Assembly (NCBI GenBank): GCA_016744295.1
Contig: JADGEQ010000052.1
Span: 1-44,715 of the forward strand
Source: Desulfobacteraceae bacterium
Lineage (GTDB): Bacteria; Desulfobacterota; Desulfobacteria; Desulfobacterales; Desulfobacteraceae
DNA: 44,715 nt
Reading direction: 5' to 3'
The translations under genes were made by a program, and so were the position numbers. Below the pieces are notes generated by a model. It worked only from the letters and a program-made list of their open reading frames with translations. It made no database searches and had not been told where the DNA came from. Positions 36,040 through 44,462 of this stretch are shown in pieces (within the stretch, counting starts at the first letter, position 1; every line of letters begins with the position of its first letter).

Positions 36040-36990
36040 CTATTGAGTTGTCAGTGTTCTTATATAAAATCGCTCATTATTATAGGTTGAGACAAGAATT
36101 TTATTCTCGGCCAACAATTTTTCTATGGTTGAAAAATGACCTTTTGCTTTTTTTAAATAGGCATAAACTGCATCTTCCCGCATGGGATGAACAGATGTGA
36201 TGCTTAAAATATCTGCTTCTATATTTCCTGTATAGGCAAACTGATTTCCTTCATATCCTATCAAATATTCGGTATTTAATGCGTGTGCATCGAACAGGTG
36301 ATAGGCCCTGCTTATTTTTTGTTCTTCAGGGGGACGGACCCATTTTAGGGCCGGTGGTCTTGTGGGAATACTCAAATAGGCCTGGGAACAATTGAGCCCG
36401 CTAATAAATTGGGCCGTTTTTCCAAGGCTTTGCTTGTCGTCATTCACCTCTTTTACCAGCATGGTTTCGGTTACCAGTTGTCCCTTAAATTCTTTTGAAA
36501 ATGAACAGATGCCCTCTAATACGGCATCAAATTTAATTCTTTTGTGGGGCCGGTCTATTTTTCTCCATATTTTTTCATCCAGGGTGTCGATTTTAACAGA
36601 GACCCAGTCTGCTTTGCACAATTCTTGGCGAACATCAGGCCTGTTGAGCAGGGTTGAATTGGTGATGACGGCAATCTTGATGCCGAGCAGGCTTAACTTT
36701 TCAATCAATTGACCTAGGTTTACATCCAATGTGGGTTCTCCATCCGACACAATGGTTAAATAATCAATGGGTTCACTGTTCGAATGAGCGTTTTTGATTT
36801 TTTCTTTTGTCTCTGCCAACAGTATTTCCGGATTATAATAGGCGGACCTGTCCGTGAGCATTTTTAAAGATTTGCCCAGTTGACAATACACACAAGAATA
36901 GGTGCATATTTTGGGAGGAATATTGTTTATTCCGACGCTTTTACCCAAACGCCTTGATGGGACAGGGCCAAAGACCCTTGTTTGATTCAT
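36040..36990 (-). CDS. Radical SAM protein, COG0731-type
   Basis: The 316-residue protein carries the CxxxCxxC motif in CTYSCVYCQLG, GEPT-type SAM-binding DGEPTLD and a TIM-barrel-like core, as in the wyosine-synthase-like radical SAM family often called Fe-S oxidoreductase. Substrate is unknown; the bacterial members lack an established role. The ATG is at 36990 after ACTCC-complement (GGAGT). It is not linked to the regulators by overlap. Confidence 0.8.
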   Translation of the reverse strand: MNQTRVFGPVPSRRLGKSVGINNIPPKICTYSCVYCQLGKSLKMLTDRSAYYNPEILLAETKEKIKNAHSNSEPIDYLTIVSDGEPTLDVNLGQLIEKLSLLGIKIAVITNSTLLNRPDVRQELCKADWVSVKIDTLDEKIWRKIDRPHKRIKFDAVLEGICSFSKEFKGQLVTETMLVKEVNDDKQSLGKTAQFISGLNCSQAYLSIPTRPPALKWVRPPEEQKISRAYHLFDAHALNTEYLIGYEGNQFAYTGNIEADILSITSVHPMREDAVYAYLKKAKGHFSTIEKLLAENKILVSTYNNERFYIRTLTTQ

Positions 36991-37441
36991 ATTTTACTCC
37001 TGAAATTAAATTATACCTCTAACCGTTTTTCAGCTATAGAATAAGCCTCTTCAACTTTTAATGTTGCGGCATGTCCGGGATGCTTTTTAGGGTTTCATTC
37101 CCTTGTCCCTTTTTCCAAGCCTCTGTTTTATGCGAGCCATCTTTTTATTCTAGCGATGTTCTCTCTATTCGTTAATTATTAGAGCAAGGATTATACCAGT
37201 CCCCAAATAAAAGTTTAAATTTAAAAAAGTAAATTATTATGCATGGTTATGATAAATAATTTAAGACAGCGGATAACAAAATTTCATATTAAGTAGCAAA
37301 TAGGCGACGATTGATAGGGGCAAATGCGCTTTAAAAGCGAAAAGTATCATTCATAAGGTCATTGTTGTCAGATCTGTCGAACTGTGCACGGTTGAAAGAA
37401 AGCGTGTTGATGCACTGAACTTTTTAGCGACAACTGATATT
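36991..37441. other. 451-base intergenic region with a possible broken small ORF
   Basis: No convincing gene or promoter. On the minus strand an ATG at 37140 reads a basic 17-residue peptide, and the next frame is open from 37094 to a TAA at 37011, reading KKHPGHAATLKVEEAYSIAE. A one-base deletion would join them, so this may be a decayed small gene upstream of the radical SAM gene. A CGCTTT/AAAGCG palindrome lies near 37330. Confidence 0.3.
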
Positions 37442-38821
37442 TTAAACAGATAAAACTTTTTTAAGGTCTATTCCATATTTTTTCATTCGGTTCCAGACGG
37501 TTACCCGGTTAATATTAAGAAGGATAGCCGCCTTTGACTGGTTGCCATTTGTCTGTTTGAGTGCTTGGATTAATTGACGTTTTTCATTGGGCTCTTCTTT
37601 TTTTGGCACTGTTTTGACAGGAGAGGGAAAACTTATCTTTTTGGGCAAGTGATATGGCTGAATAACAGGGCTTTCAGCTGTAACAAACGAATATTCCATG
37701 GCATTTTTCAGCTCTCTTATATTGCCCGGCCAGTGATACTCCATAAACGCGTCCATGGCATCATGGCTTACTCCGGTAATGGTTTTACCGGTTTTTATAT
37801 TCAGGCTGCGAATAAAAGAATTGATCAAAAGAGGGATGTCTTGTTTCCGGTCTCTTAAGGGCGGCAGGTGTATGGGGATGACGTTGATTCTGAAAAGCAG
37901 ATCCTGTCGAAATTCATTTCTGGCGATCAGCGCATCAAGGTCTTTGTTTGTGGCAGTGATGATGCGCACGTCAACTTTGATCGATGAAATATCCCCCACC
38001 CGTTCAAACTGGCCTGACTCAAGAACCCGTAATAATTTGGTCTGAATTGATAAGGGGATGTCGCCAATTTCATCCAGAAAGAAATCCCCGTGATTGGCCG
38101 CTTCAAATCGGCCGATGCGGTTGCTGTATGCCCCGGTGAAAGCGCCCTTGGCATGGCCGAACAATTCACTTTCAAGGACGGATTCATTTAGAGCGGCGCA
38201 ATTGAGCTGAATGAACGGACCGGTTTTCCTGGATCCGCATAAATGGATGGCATTTGCCACCAGTTCCTTGCCGGTACCGCTTTCACCCAGTATGATAACA
38301 GGGGCCATGCTCTCAGCGGCTTTTCGGATCATATCAAAGACCGTCTGCATTTCAGGTGATTTGCCCACCATGCCGAAAAAATCAGCCTCCCTGTCACTTT
38401 GTCTGGAAAGAATATGGACCTTTTCATCCAGTCGGGTAAGCTCGGAGATATCGGTTAAGGTTTCTACAACGCCGAGAACGGCCTGTTTTTCATCCCAGAG
38501 TACCGAGGCATTTTTTAAAACCGGCAGGAAACTGCCATCTTTGCATCGGATAAGGCATCGGCATTTTTTCATATCTGCCTGACCCTTTTCAAATAATTTG
38601 CACCATACCGATTCTTTGCCCGTCTGCAGAGTTTGTTCACAGGCATCACATCCCAACATGTGGCAAGGCATACCGATGGCTTGTTCGGATGTATAGCCGG
38701 TAAGCGTTTCAAAGGCTTTGTTGACCATTAAAATGGACCCCTCTGGACCGATAAACATGAGCCCGTCGTTAATCGTATCCACTATTTTTTTCCAGAAGGT
38801 GTTCATTTCATGGTCATTCAT
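37442..38821 (-). CDS. PAS-domain sigma-54 activator of the multihaem cytochrome operon
   Basis: The 459-residue protein has an N-terminal PAS domain unusually rich in cysteine (C53, C58, C61, C74, C87, C89, C93), a AAA+ domain (GESGTGKE, intact GAFTGA, FLDEIGD) and a Fis HTH (KAAILLNINRVTVWNRMKKY). AAAGGAGGA precedes the ATG. No receiver domain is present. It is divergent from the TusA-like/respiratory operon, with palindromic sites between, so it probably activates that operon and regulates itself. The cysteines suggest a metal, haem or redox input. Confidence 0.85.
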   Translation of the reverse strand: MNDHEMNTFWKKIVDTINDGLMFIGPEGSILMVNKAFETLTGYTSEQAIGMPCHMLGCDACEQTLQTGKESVWCKLFEKGQADMKKCRCLIRCKDGSFLPVLKNASVLWDEKQAVLGVVETLTDISELTRLDEKVHILSRQSDREADFFGMVGKSPEMQTVFDMIRKAAESMAPVIILGESGTGKELVANAIHLCGSRKTGPFIQLNCAALNESVLESELFGHAKGAFTGAYSNRIGRFEAANHGDFFLDEIGDIPLSIQTKLLRVLESGQFERVGDISSIKVDVRIITATNKDLDALIARNEFRQDLLFRINVIPIHLPPLRDRKQDIPLLINSFIRSLNIKTGKTITGVSHDAMDAFMEYHWPGNIRELKNAMEYSFVTAESPVIQPYHLPKKISFPSPVKTVPKKEEPNEKRQLIQALKQTNGNQSKAAILLNINRVTVWNRMKKYGIDLKKVLSV

Positions 38822-38832
38822 TACGCTCCTCC

Positions 38833-38891
38833 TTTAACAATTGTTTAAGTGTTTAAACATATGTTTAAGCACTAATAATATTTAAACATAT
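38833..38891. promoter_or_regulatory. Palindromic activator sites (UAS) in the divergent region
   Basis: TTAAACATATGTTTAA (38853-38868) is a perfect 16-base palindrome, extended by AGTG and CACT arms with one mismatch. AACAATTGTT (about 38837-38846) is a second palindrome and TTTAAACATAT (38881-38891) a half-site. They lie 130-190 bases upstream of the sigma-54 start for the cytochrome operon. Confidence 0.7.
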
Positions 38892-38997
38892 CTTTCCTAC
38901 ACCTAAATAAATAAATCGTCAAGTCATGGGTGTTTATTCGATATATAAATTTATAAAAACAGATAGTTAAGGGAGTTCGTGTTTTTTTGGGTGTCTG

Positions 38998-39013
38998 CGG
39001 TATGTCTGTTGCA
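38998..39013 (+). promoter_or_regulatory. Sigma-54 promoter of the TusA-FeS-NrfD-cytochrome operon
   Basis: CGGTATGTCTGTTGCA keeps the invariant GG and GC with correct spacing and the full TTGCA element. The predicted start near 39025 gives a leader of about 32 bases to ATG 39057. Confidence 0.65.
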
Positions 39014-39056
39014 ATCAAAATTTTTATAATGGAATATTTTAACACTTGGGGTGTGC

Positions 39057-39293
39057 ATGACATCAAAAAATGTATTGGATCTTAGGGGGGTTATCTCACC
39101 CTTGAATCTGCTCAAATGCAAAAGTTGTCTTAGCGCCATGGAAAAAGGGGATCTTTTAGAGGTTCTTGTTGCAGATATTGATGTGGTAAAGGATTTGAAA
39201 ATGATTATTCAGCGTTCCAGTGATGAAGTGGCTTATACCAGGAAAAGGGCCGATCATGTTTGTCTTGGCATCGAAAAAGGACCCAAAAATTAA
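39057..39293 (+). CDS. TusA/SirA-like protein without the catalytic cysteine
   Basis: This 78-residue protein has the TusA frame VLDLRGVISPLNLLK and GDLLEVLVADIDVVKDL, but the CPxP catalytic motif reads S-P-L-N: Ser replaces the sulfur-carrying Cys. Two other cysteines follow in KCKSC. TusA proteins carry persulfide sulfur; this one cannot do so at the usual residue. It is first gene of the respiratory operon, hinting at a sulfur-related regulatory or chaperone role. The ATG at 39057 is preferred to GTG 39051. Confidence 0.7.
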   Translation: MTSKNVLDLRGVISPLNLLKCKSCLSAMEKGDLLEVLVADIDVVKDLKMIIQRSSDEVAYTRKRADHVCLGIEKGPKN

Positions 39294-39307
39294 AAAAGGG
39301 AGGGAAA

Positions 39308-40219
39308 ATGCAACTAAGTAGACGACGTTTTTTTAAATATATGGGAGCTGGAGCATCTGCCGTTGCGCTGCCTTCCTCTGCCAGTGCTTGGGAGTCAAAG
39401 GCGCCCCCGGATCCCCATGGATGCCTGGTGGACCTGACCCGCTGCATTGGCTGCCGCAAGTGCGAAGAGGCCTGCGCCGAGGTAAATGATTTGCCCGCAC
39501 CCGAGCGGGTGAATTGTCAATGTACTATTTTTGACAAGAAAAGAAGACCGGATCACAAGGCATATACAGTGGTAAACCGGTATTTTACAGGCAAACTGGA
39601 TGGGTTTGACAAACCGCTGCCCACCTATGCCAAGGTTCAGTGCATGCATTGTCAGGACCCGGCCTGTGTCTCCGCTTGCATTGTGGGCGCCTTGACCAAG
39701 GACGAGACCGGAACGGTCAGGTATGATGTGGATAAATGTATTGGCTGCCGATATTGTATGGTGGCCTGTCCCTTTGAAATACCCGCCTATGAATATGATA
39801 ATCCCTTCACCCCCAGGGTGATGAAATGCACCTTCTGTTACGACAGAATATCCAAGGACGGGGGGATTCCAGGCTGTGCCACCATTTGCCCCACCGAAGC
39901 GTTGACCTTTGGAAAGAGGGAATCACTGCTAACGGTGGCCAAAAAGAGGCTGAAAGAAAATCCCGGTGAATATGTTGATCATGTGTATGGTGAACGAGAG
40001 GTGGGGGGAACCTCATGGTTATATATTTCTTCAGTGCCATTTGAAACCGTAAACCTGCCTGTATTGTCGGATACACCCTCCCCCAAACTTTCCGAAACCA
40101 TACAGCATTCGCTGTTCAGTTATCTATGGTCACCCATCGCACTTTTTGGCCTTTTGGGAGCATTCATGTATAAATCAAACAAAGTTGTGGAAAAGATTGA
40201 AAAAAAAGGAGGCGCCTGA
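39308..40219 (+). CDS. Tat-exported ferredoxin-like subunit (HybA/HmcB type)
   Basis: The 303-residue protein starts at ATG 39308 (GGGAGGG upstream) with a twin-arginine signal (SRRRFFKYMGAGASAVALPSS). Four [4Fe-4S] sites follow: CIGCRKCEEAC, CMHCQDPACVSAC, CIGCRYCMVACP and CTFCYDR with CATICP. A C-terminal membrane anchor (SPIALFGLLGAFMY) holds it on the periplasmic face. It carries electrons between the NrfD subunit and the multihaem cytochrome. The stop overlaps the NrfD ATG. Confidence 0.9.
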   Translation: MQLSRRRFFKYMGAGASAVALPSSASAWESKAPPDPHGCLVDLTRCIGCRKCEEACAEVNDLPAPERVNCQCTIFDKKRRPDHKAYTVVNRYFTGKLDGFDKPLPTYAKVQCMHCQDPACVSACIVGALTKDETGTVRYDVDKCIGCRYCMVACPFEIPAYEYDNPFTPRVMKCTFCYDRISKDGGIPGCATICPTEALTFGKRESLLTVAKKRLKENPGEYVDHVYGEREVGGTSWLYISSVPFETVNLPVLSDTPSPKLSETIQHSLFSYLWSPIALFGLLGAFMYKSNKVVEKIEKKGGA

Positions 40220-41421
40220 TGGAACATAGCGCAACTCCTTTAAATAGAAAGTTCTGGACACCCGGTGTTCTTGTCATGCTGGTGTTTATGATTGCAGGCG
40301 CCATCTGTATTATTGCAAGATTTACCGGCGGCATCGGCTATGTCACCAATCTTACCAATGCCCGGCCCTGGGGACTCTGGGTGGGTGTTGATGTGGCAAC
40401 CGGTGTTGCCCTTGCCGCCGGCGGTTTCACCACGGCTGGGTTGGCCCATATTGCAGGGAAACATTTATACGAACCTGTTACACGACCGGCCCTTTTAACA
40501 GCTGCCCTGGGGTACACCTTCGTTGTCCTGGGACTTTTGGTGGATATCGGTCGATCCTGGGCCATCTGGAAACCCATTTTTAATTGGAACACCAACTCAG
40601 TCCTTTTTGAAGTGGCCATGTGCGTGATGGTCTATCTTCATGTGCTGTATTTTGAATTTTTTCCCATTATTGCAGAACAATTTAAAGGCCAAGTAAATCT
40701 TCCGGGGTTTGGGTCTGCTTTTAATGGCCTGGTGGATATGATCTTAAAGGTGGGGGATGCCATCATTGGGAAAATTATGTGGATATTTATTATTCTGGGG
40801 GTTGTTTTGTCCTGTATGCACCAATCCAGTTTGGGATCTCTTATGCTGGTGGCGCCGACAAAGCTGCATCCCTTGTGGTATACCCCTATTTTGCCCCTTT
40901 TGTTTCTTACCTCAGCCGTTGCGGTTGGTTTCCCAATGGTGGTTTTTGAAACAACCCTTGTTACCGCTTCTTTTAAGCTGGATTCCGAGATGAATATTCT
41001 GGCGCCTTTAACCCGGATTACCATTTTCCTTCTGGGAATTTACCTGTTTCTCAAAGTGGGGGATATGGTTTATAGAGGAACCTATGTGTATCTTCTGGAC
41101 GGAACCTATCAAACCAATTCCTTTATTGTGGAGATGCTTTGCGGCATTCTGCTACCCTGGGTGATGCTGCTTTTTGAACGGGTACGAAATTCGAGGAGCG
41201 GTGTTTTTATTGCGGCATCTTTGATTGTTTCGGGTGTGGTGATCAACCGGATTAATGTGTTCATCGTGGGATATAAACCGCCTTTAAGCGAAAATGGATA
41301 TTTTCCTGCACTCACAGAAATTCTGGTTACGCTCGGTCTTATCGCAACATTGATGTTTATTTATAGATTTGTTGTGACCTATCTGCCTGTTTTACAGGCT
41401 CCCAAGGAGGTGTCGTCGTGA
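40219..41421 (+). CDS. NrfD/PsrC-type integral membrane quinone subunit
   Basis: A 400-residue protein with about ten hydrophobic helices, of the NrfD/HybB/HmcC family that exchanges electrons with menaquinone in the membrane. It overlaps both neighbours (TGATG at the start, GTGA at the end), so the ratio with partners is fixed. In such complexes electrons move quinone to Fe-S to periplasmic cytochrome, or the reverse. Confidence 0.9.
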   Translation: MEHSATPLNRKFWTPGVLVMLVFMIAGAICIIARFTGGIGYVTNLTNARPWGLWVGVDVATGVALAAGGFTTAGLAHIAGKHLYEPVTRPALLTAALGYTFVVLGLLVDIGRSWAIWKPIFNWNTNSVLFEVAMCVMVYLHVLYFEFFPIIAEQFKGQVNLPGFGSAFNGLVDMILKVGDAIIGKIMWIFIILGVVLSCMHQSSLGSLMLVAPTKLHPLWYTPILPLLFLTSAVAVGFPMVVFETTLVTASFKLDSEMNILAPLTRITIFLLGIYLFLKVGDMVYRGTYVYLLDGTYQTNSFIVEMLCGILLPWVMLLFERVRNSRSGVFIAASLIVSGVVINRINVFIVGYKPPLSENGYFPALTEILVTLGLIATLMFIYRFVVTYLPVLQAPKEVSS

Positions 41422-43439
41422 TAAAGAAAATTGTTTTCCTGGCGGGGCTTTTGCTCCTGACCTCTGGCCTGTGTGCGGCTGAGGTCTGGCGAGCGCCGGA
41501 CCAGGAACGGGCAAAGGAAAGGGCTAAACAGGTGGTTCCTTTTATCAAGGAATACAAGGATGACCATAAGGTTGCCCGGAAAATGTCACTGATGGATGCA
41601 GGCATTTCCCTGGATGATGTTCAGGATGTATATTTTTTGATGGACAGCCCCATCATCAAAGATAGAGAAGACCATTACGGACCTGTGCGGTTTTCCCACA
41701 AGCGCCATGCAAATCTTGCCAATGACTGCAGCAAATGTCATCACTATCGGCCAAAAGAGGAGGCAGCTCTGGAAACAACCCGATGTTCGGCCTGTCATCA
41801 GGCATCTTTTAATCCGGATCATCCCGAGCGGATCGGTCTTAAAGCAGCCTATCACCAGCAGTGTATCGAATGCCATCAGGAACAAGCCAAAGGACCTGTG
41901 GGCTGTAAGGGGTGTCATTTGCAGAACGTTCCCGATCATAAGAAATTGGTGGATCTGCCGGATAATCCGGATGCATTTCAGGTGACCGCAGAATGTCTGC
42001 GGTGCCACGATGCCCAGGCAGAAGATATGCTGACCACGGCCCATTGGCTGTGGAAGGGGCCGTCCCCCTATACAACCGGCCATCGAAAGGATATCATGCA
42101 CGGCAAGGGCACAACCGCCCTGAACAACTACTGAATCAGTCCCATAAGCAACGAGGCTCGTTGCACAAGTTGTCATGCCGGATATGGTTGGAAAGACGAT
42201 AGTTTTGATTTTACCGATAAGACAAAAATGGATTGTCTGGTGTGCCATGATACCACCGGCAACTATAAAAAAGCTGGGCCGGCAGCCGGCATGCCTGCAA
42301 AAGATGTTGATTTGAAATTGGTCGCCCAGAATGTAGGGCATTCAAGCCGCGCCAGTTGCGGTGCCTGCCATTTTAATGGAGGCGGAGGGGATGCCATCAA
42401 ACATGCGGATTTGTCAAGACAGCTTCTGGAACCCGACAGAAGCTGTGACATTCATATGGGGGGATATGATTTTACCTGTACCGAATGTCATGAAACAAGA
42501 AATCATAAAATTGACGGCAGAAGCTCATCGGTCCCCGTTGCCGAGGGGGCTGTCACCTGCCAGCAATGCCATTCAGATGAACCCCATTATTGCGGGAGTG
42601 TTCTGGACCATCATTTAAATGAGCATACCAAAACCCTTGACTGCAATGTGTGTCATTCACCGGTTTTTGCAAAATGTAAACCTACCAAAACCTGGTGGGA
42701 CTGGTCCAAGGCCGGTGATAAAAAGCGCCAGCCCAAAAAAGATAAATACGGAAAACCCGATTATAATAAGAAAAAAGGGGAGTTTTTATGGGATGAGTCT
42801 GTGGTCCCCGACTATGCCTGGGATTCAGGATATATGAAACGGGTGTTAATCGGTGATAAGGTTGATATCAATGCAGATGTCATCAATATTACCGAGCCTG
42901 TGGGGTCTATCCATGATCCGGGTTCCAAAATTGTTCCCTTCAAGTTGATGAAGGCCATTCAGGCAGTTGATGCGGAGACGGATTATATCTTGGTTCCCCA
43001 TCTTTTCCCCAGGGACAAAAAGGACAATACCGCCTATTGGAAACACTTTGACTGGGAAAAAGCGTTCCAGGATGGTATGGCTGCGGTGGGCCTTGAATAC
43101 AGCGGTTCTTTCAAATGGAAAGAAACCTGGATGTATTGGCGGCTGGAACATGAGGTCATGCCCAAGGAAATGGCCTTGTCCTGTGTCCAGTGCCATGACA
43201 GCCTTAAGGGGGATAAAACCTGTAATCGCTGCCACCAGGAAAATCGCAATGTTGATTTTAAAAAGGTTGCCCAGAAAGGCACAGACTTTTCGTTTATGAA
43301 ATCTAAAGGAAGGGATGTGGATGAGTTGATCCATAAAACCGACTATATTAATTTTAAAGCTCTTGGATATAAAGGAGATCCCATTCTTCATGGGGGGCGC
43401 TTCAAAAAGCTGCCCATGGGGTATAAACGACAAGAATAA
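41418..43439 (+). CDS. 13-haem cytochrome with an in-frame UGA (selenocysteine), tetrathionate-reductase-like
   Basis: GTG 41418 (AGGAGGT at 41405-41411) opens a frame that meets UGA at 42132-42134, then continues in the same frame to 43439, 673 residues. A signal peptide (MIKKIVFLAGLLLLTSGLCA) directs it to the periplasm. Haem motifs CxxCH occur at 104, 123, 149, 163, 193, then Sec239, then 249, 273, 314, 354, 381, 409, 589 and 602. The first four resemble a cytochrome c3/c7 domain; from 193 on the order fits the octahaem tetrathionate-reductase (OTR) family, including RCTSCHAGYGW and DCLVCHD. The CTSCH motif lies before the next ATG, so no separate downstream gene explains it. OTR proteins have a Cys around this site (from memory). 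Substrate may be tetrathionate or another S or N compound. Confidence 0.85.
42148..42164 (+). promoter_or_regulatory. Candidate SECIS hairpin in the multihaem cytochrome
   Basis: GCAACGA (42148-42154) pairs perfectly with TCGTTGC (42158-42164) around GGC (or AGGCT if the last pair opens). It begins 13 bases after the UGA and its GG lies about 20 bases after, close to the fdhF geometry. Confidence 0.7.
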
Positions 43440-43472
43440 ACAAGGGTACCCTATTTAAGGATGATAAGAAAA

Positions 43473-43517
43473 GTGCTGGATAATATGGTTATTTTATTAT
43501 CCAGCACCTATTTTTTT
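43473..43517 (+). terminator. Rho-independent terminator of the cytochrome operon
   Basis: GTGCTGGATAATA (43473-43485) pairs perfectly with TATTATCCAGCAC (43495-43507), then TATTTTTTTT. A clear strong terminator. Confidence 0.9.
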
Positions 43518-43837
43518 TATTCAGATCGAGTTCTTAACTGATCTTTAATGGCGGACAGCTCAGCTTCAAGCATATTCACCCTGTTTTGCAATGCGGTCTG
43601 GTCCTCAGAACCCGGCATCGGAGCGGGGGCGTTCCATTGTCCCCCCCCCATTCCCCGTCCCGTTGTCTGGCATCCTCTCCTGCCCATTCTTCTACCCATT
43701 CCACCATCATATCCCCTGGTGTTTGTGCTGTCTGCAAAACCCTGACCGGTATCGATACCAGCGCCTGTGCAGGCACCTCTTTTTCTGCCTGTCATGGGGC
43801 CTTCATTCATGGGGCCTCTTTGATTAAATCTTGGCAT
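43517..43837 (-). CDS. DUF5320-type Gly/Arg-rich protein
   Basis: The 106-residue protein begins MPRFNQRGPMNEGPMTGRKRG, rich in Gly, Met and Arg, and ends with a coiled-coil heptad stretch (ALQNRVNMLEAELSAIKDQL). This is the DUF5320 pattern, common beside DUF134 and NifB/NifX-like genes in anaerobes. Its function is unknown. The minus-strand ribosome site AAAAGGAG lies upstream. It is co-directional with the DUF134 gene 50 bases before it. Confidence 0.75.
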   Translation of the reverse strand: MPRFNQRGPMNEGPMTGRKRGACTGAGIDTGQGFADSTNTRGYDGGMGRRMGRRGCQTTGRGMGGGQWNAPAPMPGSEDQTALQNRVNMLEAELSAIKDQLRTRSE

Positions 43838-43887
43838 AATAGTGTCTCCTTTTTATTGGTTCTATGATTATCCGGTGGTTGGGGCCG

Positions 43888-44259
43888 TCAGTTTTTTTTC
43901 CTGCCATGGCCCCCGCCACCTTGTCTTCCATGCCCCCTGCCGTGACCATGACACCCATGTCCCTGCTGAGTGTCGTGCATTGTATAGCAGCCGCCTCCTA
44001 TCTTGAGACAATATGCGTTTACAATGGCGTTTGACAGGTTATACCGAGCACTTTTCAGAATTCTTCCGAAGGTCTGCCGGGATACGTTCATGATTTGGGC
44101 TGCCTGGCTTTGATCCAGTCCTTCAAAATCAATGTGTCGGATCGCCTCAAACTCTTCGAGGGAGAGGATTACCTCTCCTTTTTTTTCAGTACCTTCAGGC
44201 CTGAATTCTTTGATGATCGGACGGGACATGATACATCTTGGTCTTTTGGGACGGGGCAT
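43888..44259 (-). CDS. DUF134 (UPF0251) DNA-binding protein
   Basis: A 123-residue protein with a Cys/Arg start (MPRPKRPRCI), a helix-turn-helix (QSQAAQIMNVSRQTFGRIL) and a His/Gly-rich metal-binding-like tail (GHGCHGHGRGHG). DUF134 proteins often accompany iron-molybdenum-cluster genes. The HTH makes it a likely regulator of itself and DUF5320 through the inverted repeats upstream. Confidence 0.8.
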   Translation of the reverse strand: MPRPKRPRCIMSRPIIKEFRPEGTEKKGEVILSLEEFEAIRHIDFEGLDQSQAAQIMNVSRQTFGRILKSARYNLSNAIVNAYCLKIGGGCYTMHDTQQGHGCHGHGRGHGRQGGGGHGRKKN

Positions 44260-44272
44260 GAAATCTCCTTTG

Positions 44273-44346
44273 TTTTGATCATTTGACTGTAATTATAAGC
44301 GGGTCATGAAATGTTGTCAAGGATAAATATGGTCAAATGATCAAAA
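44273..44346. promoter_or_regulatory. 15-base inverted repeats flanking the DUF134 promoter
   Basis: TTTTGATCATTTGAC (44273-44287) and GTCAAATGATCAAAA (44332-44346) are perfect inverse copies. One covers the transcription start, the other lies upstream of the -35, so a repressor could bind both and loop or block the promoter. Confidence 0.8.
44292..44320 (-). promoter_or_regulatory. Consensus sigma-70 promoter of the DUF134 operon
   Basis: On the minus strand TTGACA (44320-44315), a 17-base spacer and TATAAT (44297-44292) match both consensus hexamers exactly. Transcription would start near 44285 toward the ATG at 44259. Confidence 0.85.
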
Positions 44347-44462
44347 TAATTGGTGTGGGGAAGAATTTTCTTCCGCCAGAGGACAAAACTCTATTTCCAC
44401 CAATACTTTTTTGATGTCAGCCACCCTTGAAGGTTCTGGCTGCTAGTTGACTCTACTTCTAT

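Noticed and set aside
42228..43439. Second, separate cytochrome gene starting at ATG 42228
   Set aside because: No ribosome site or signal peptide lies there, and a haem motif in the same frame lies just upstream.
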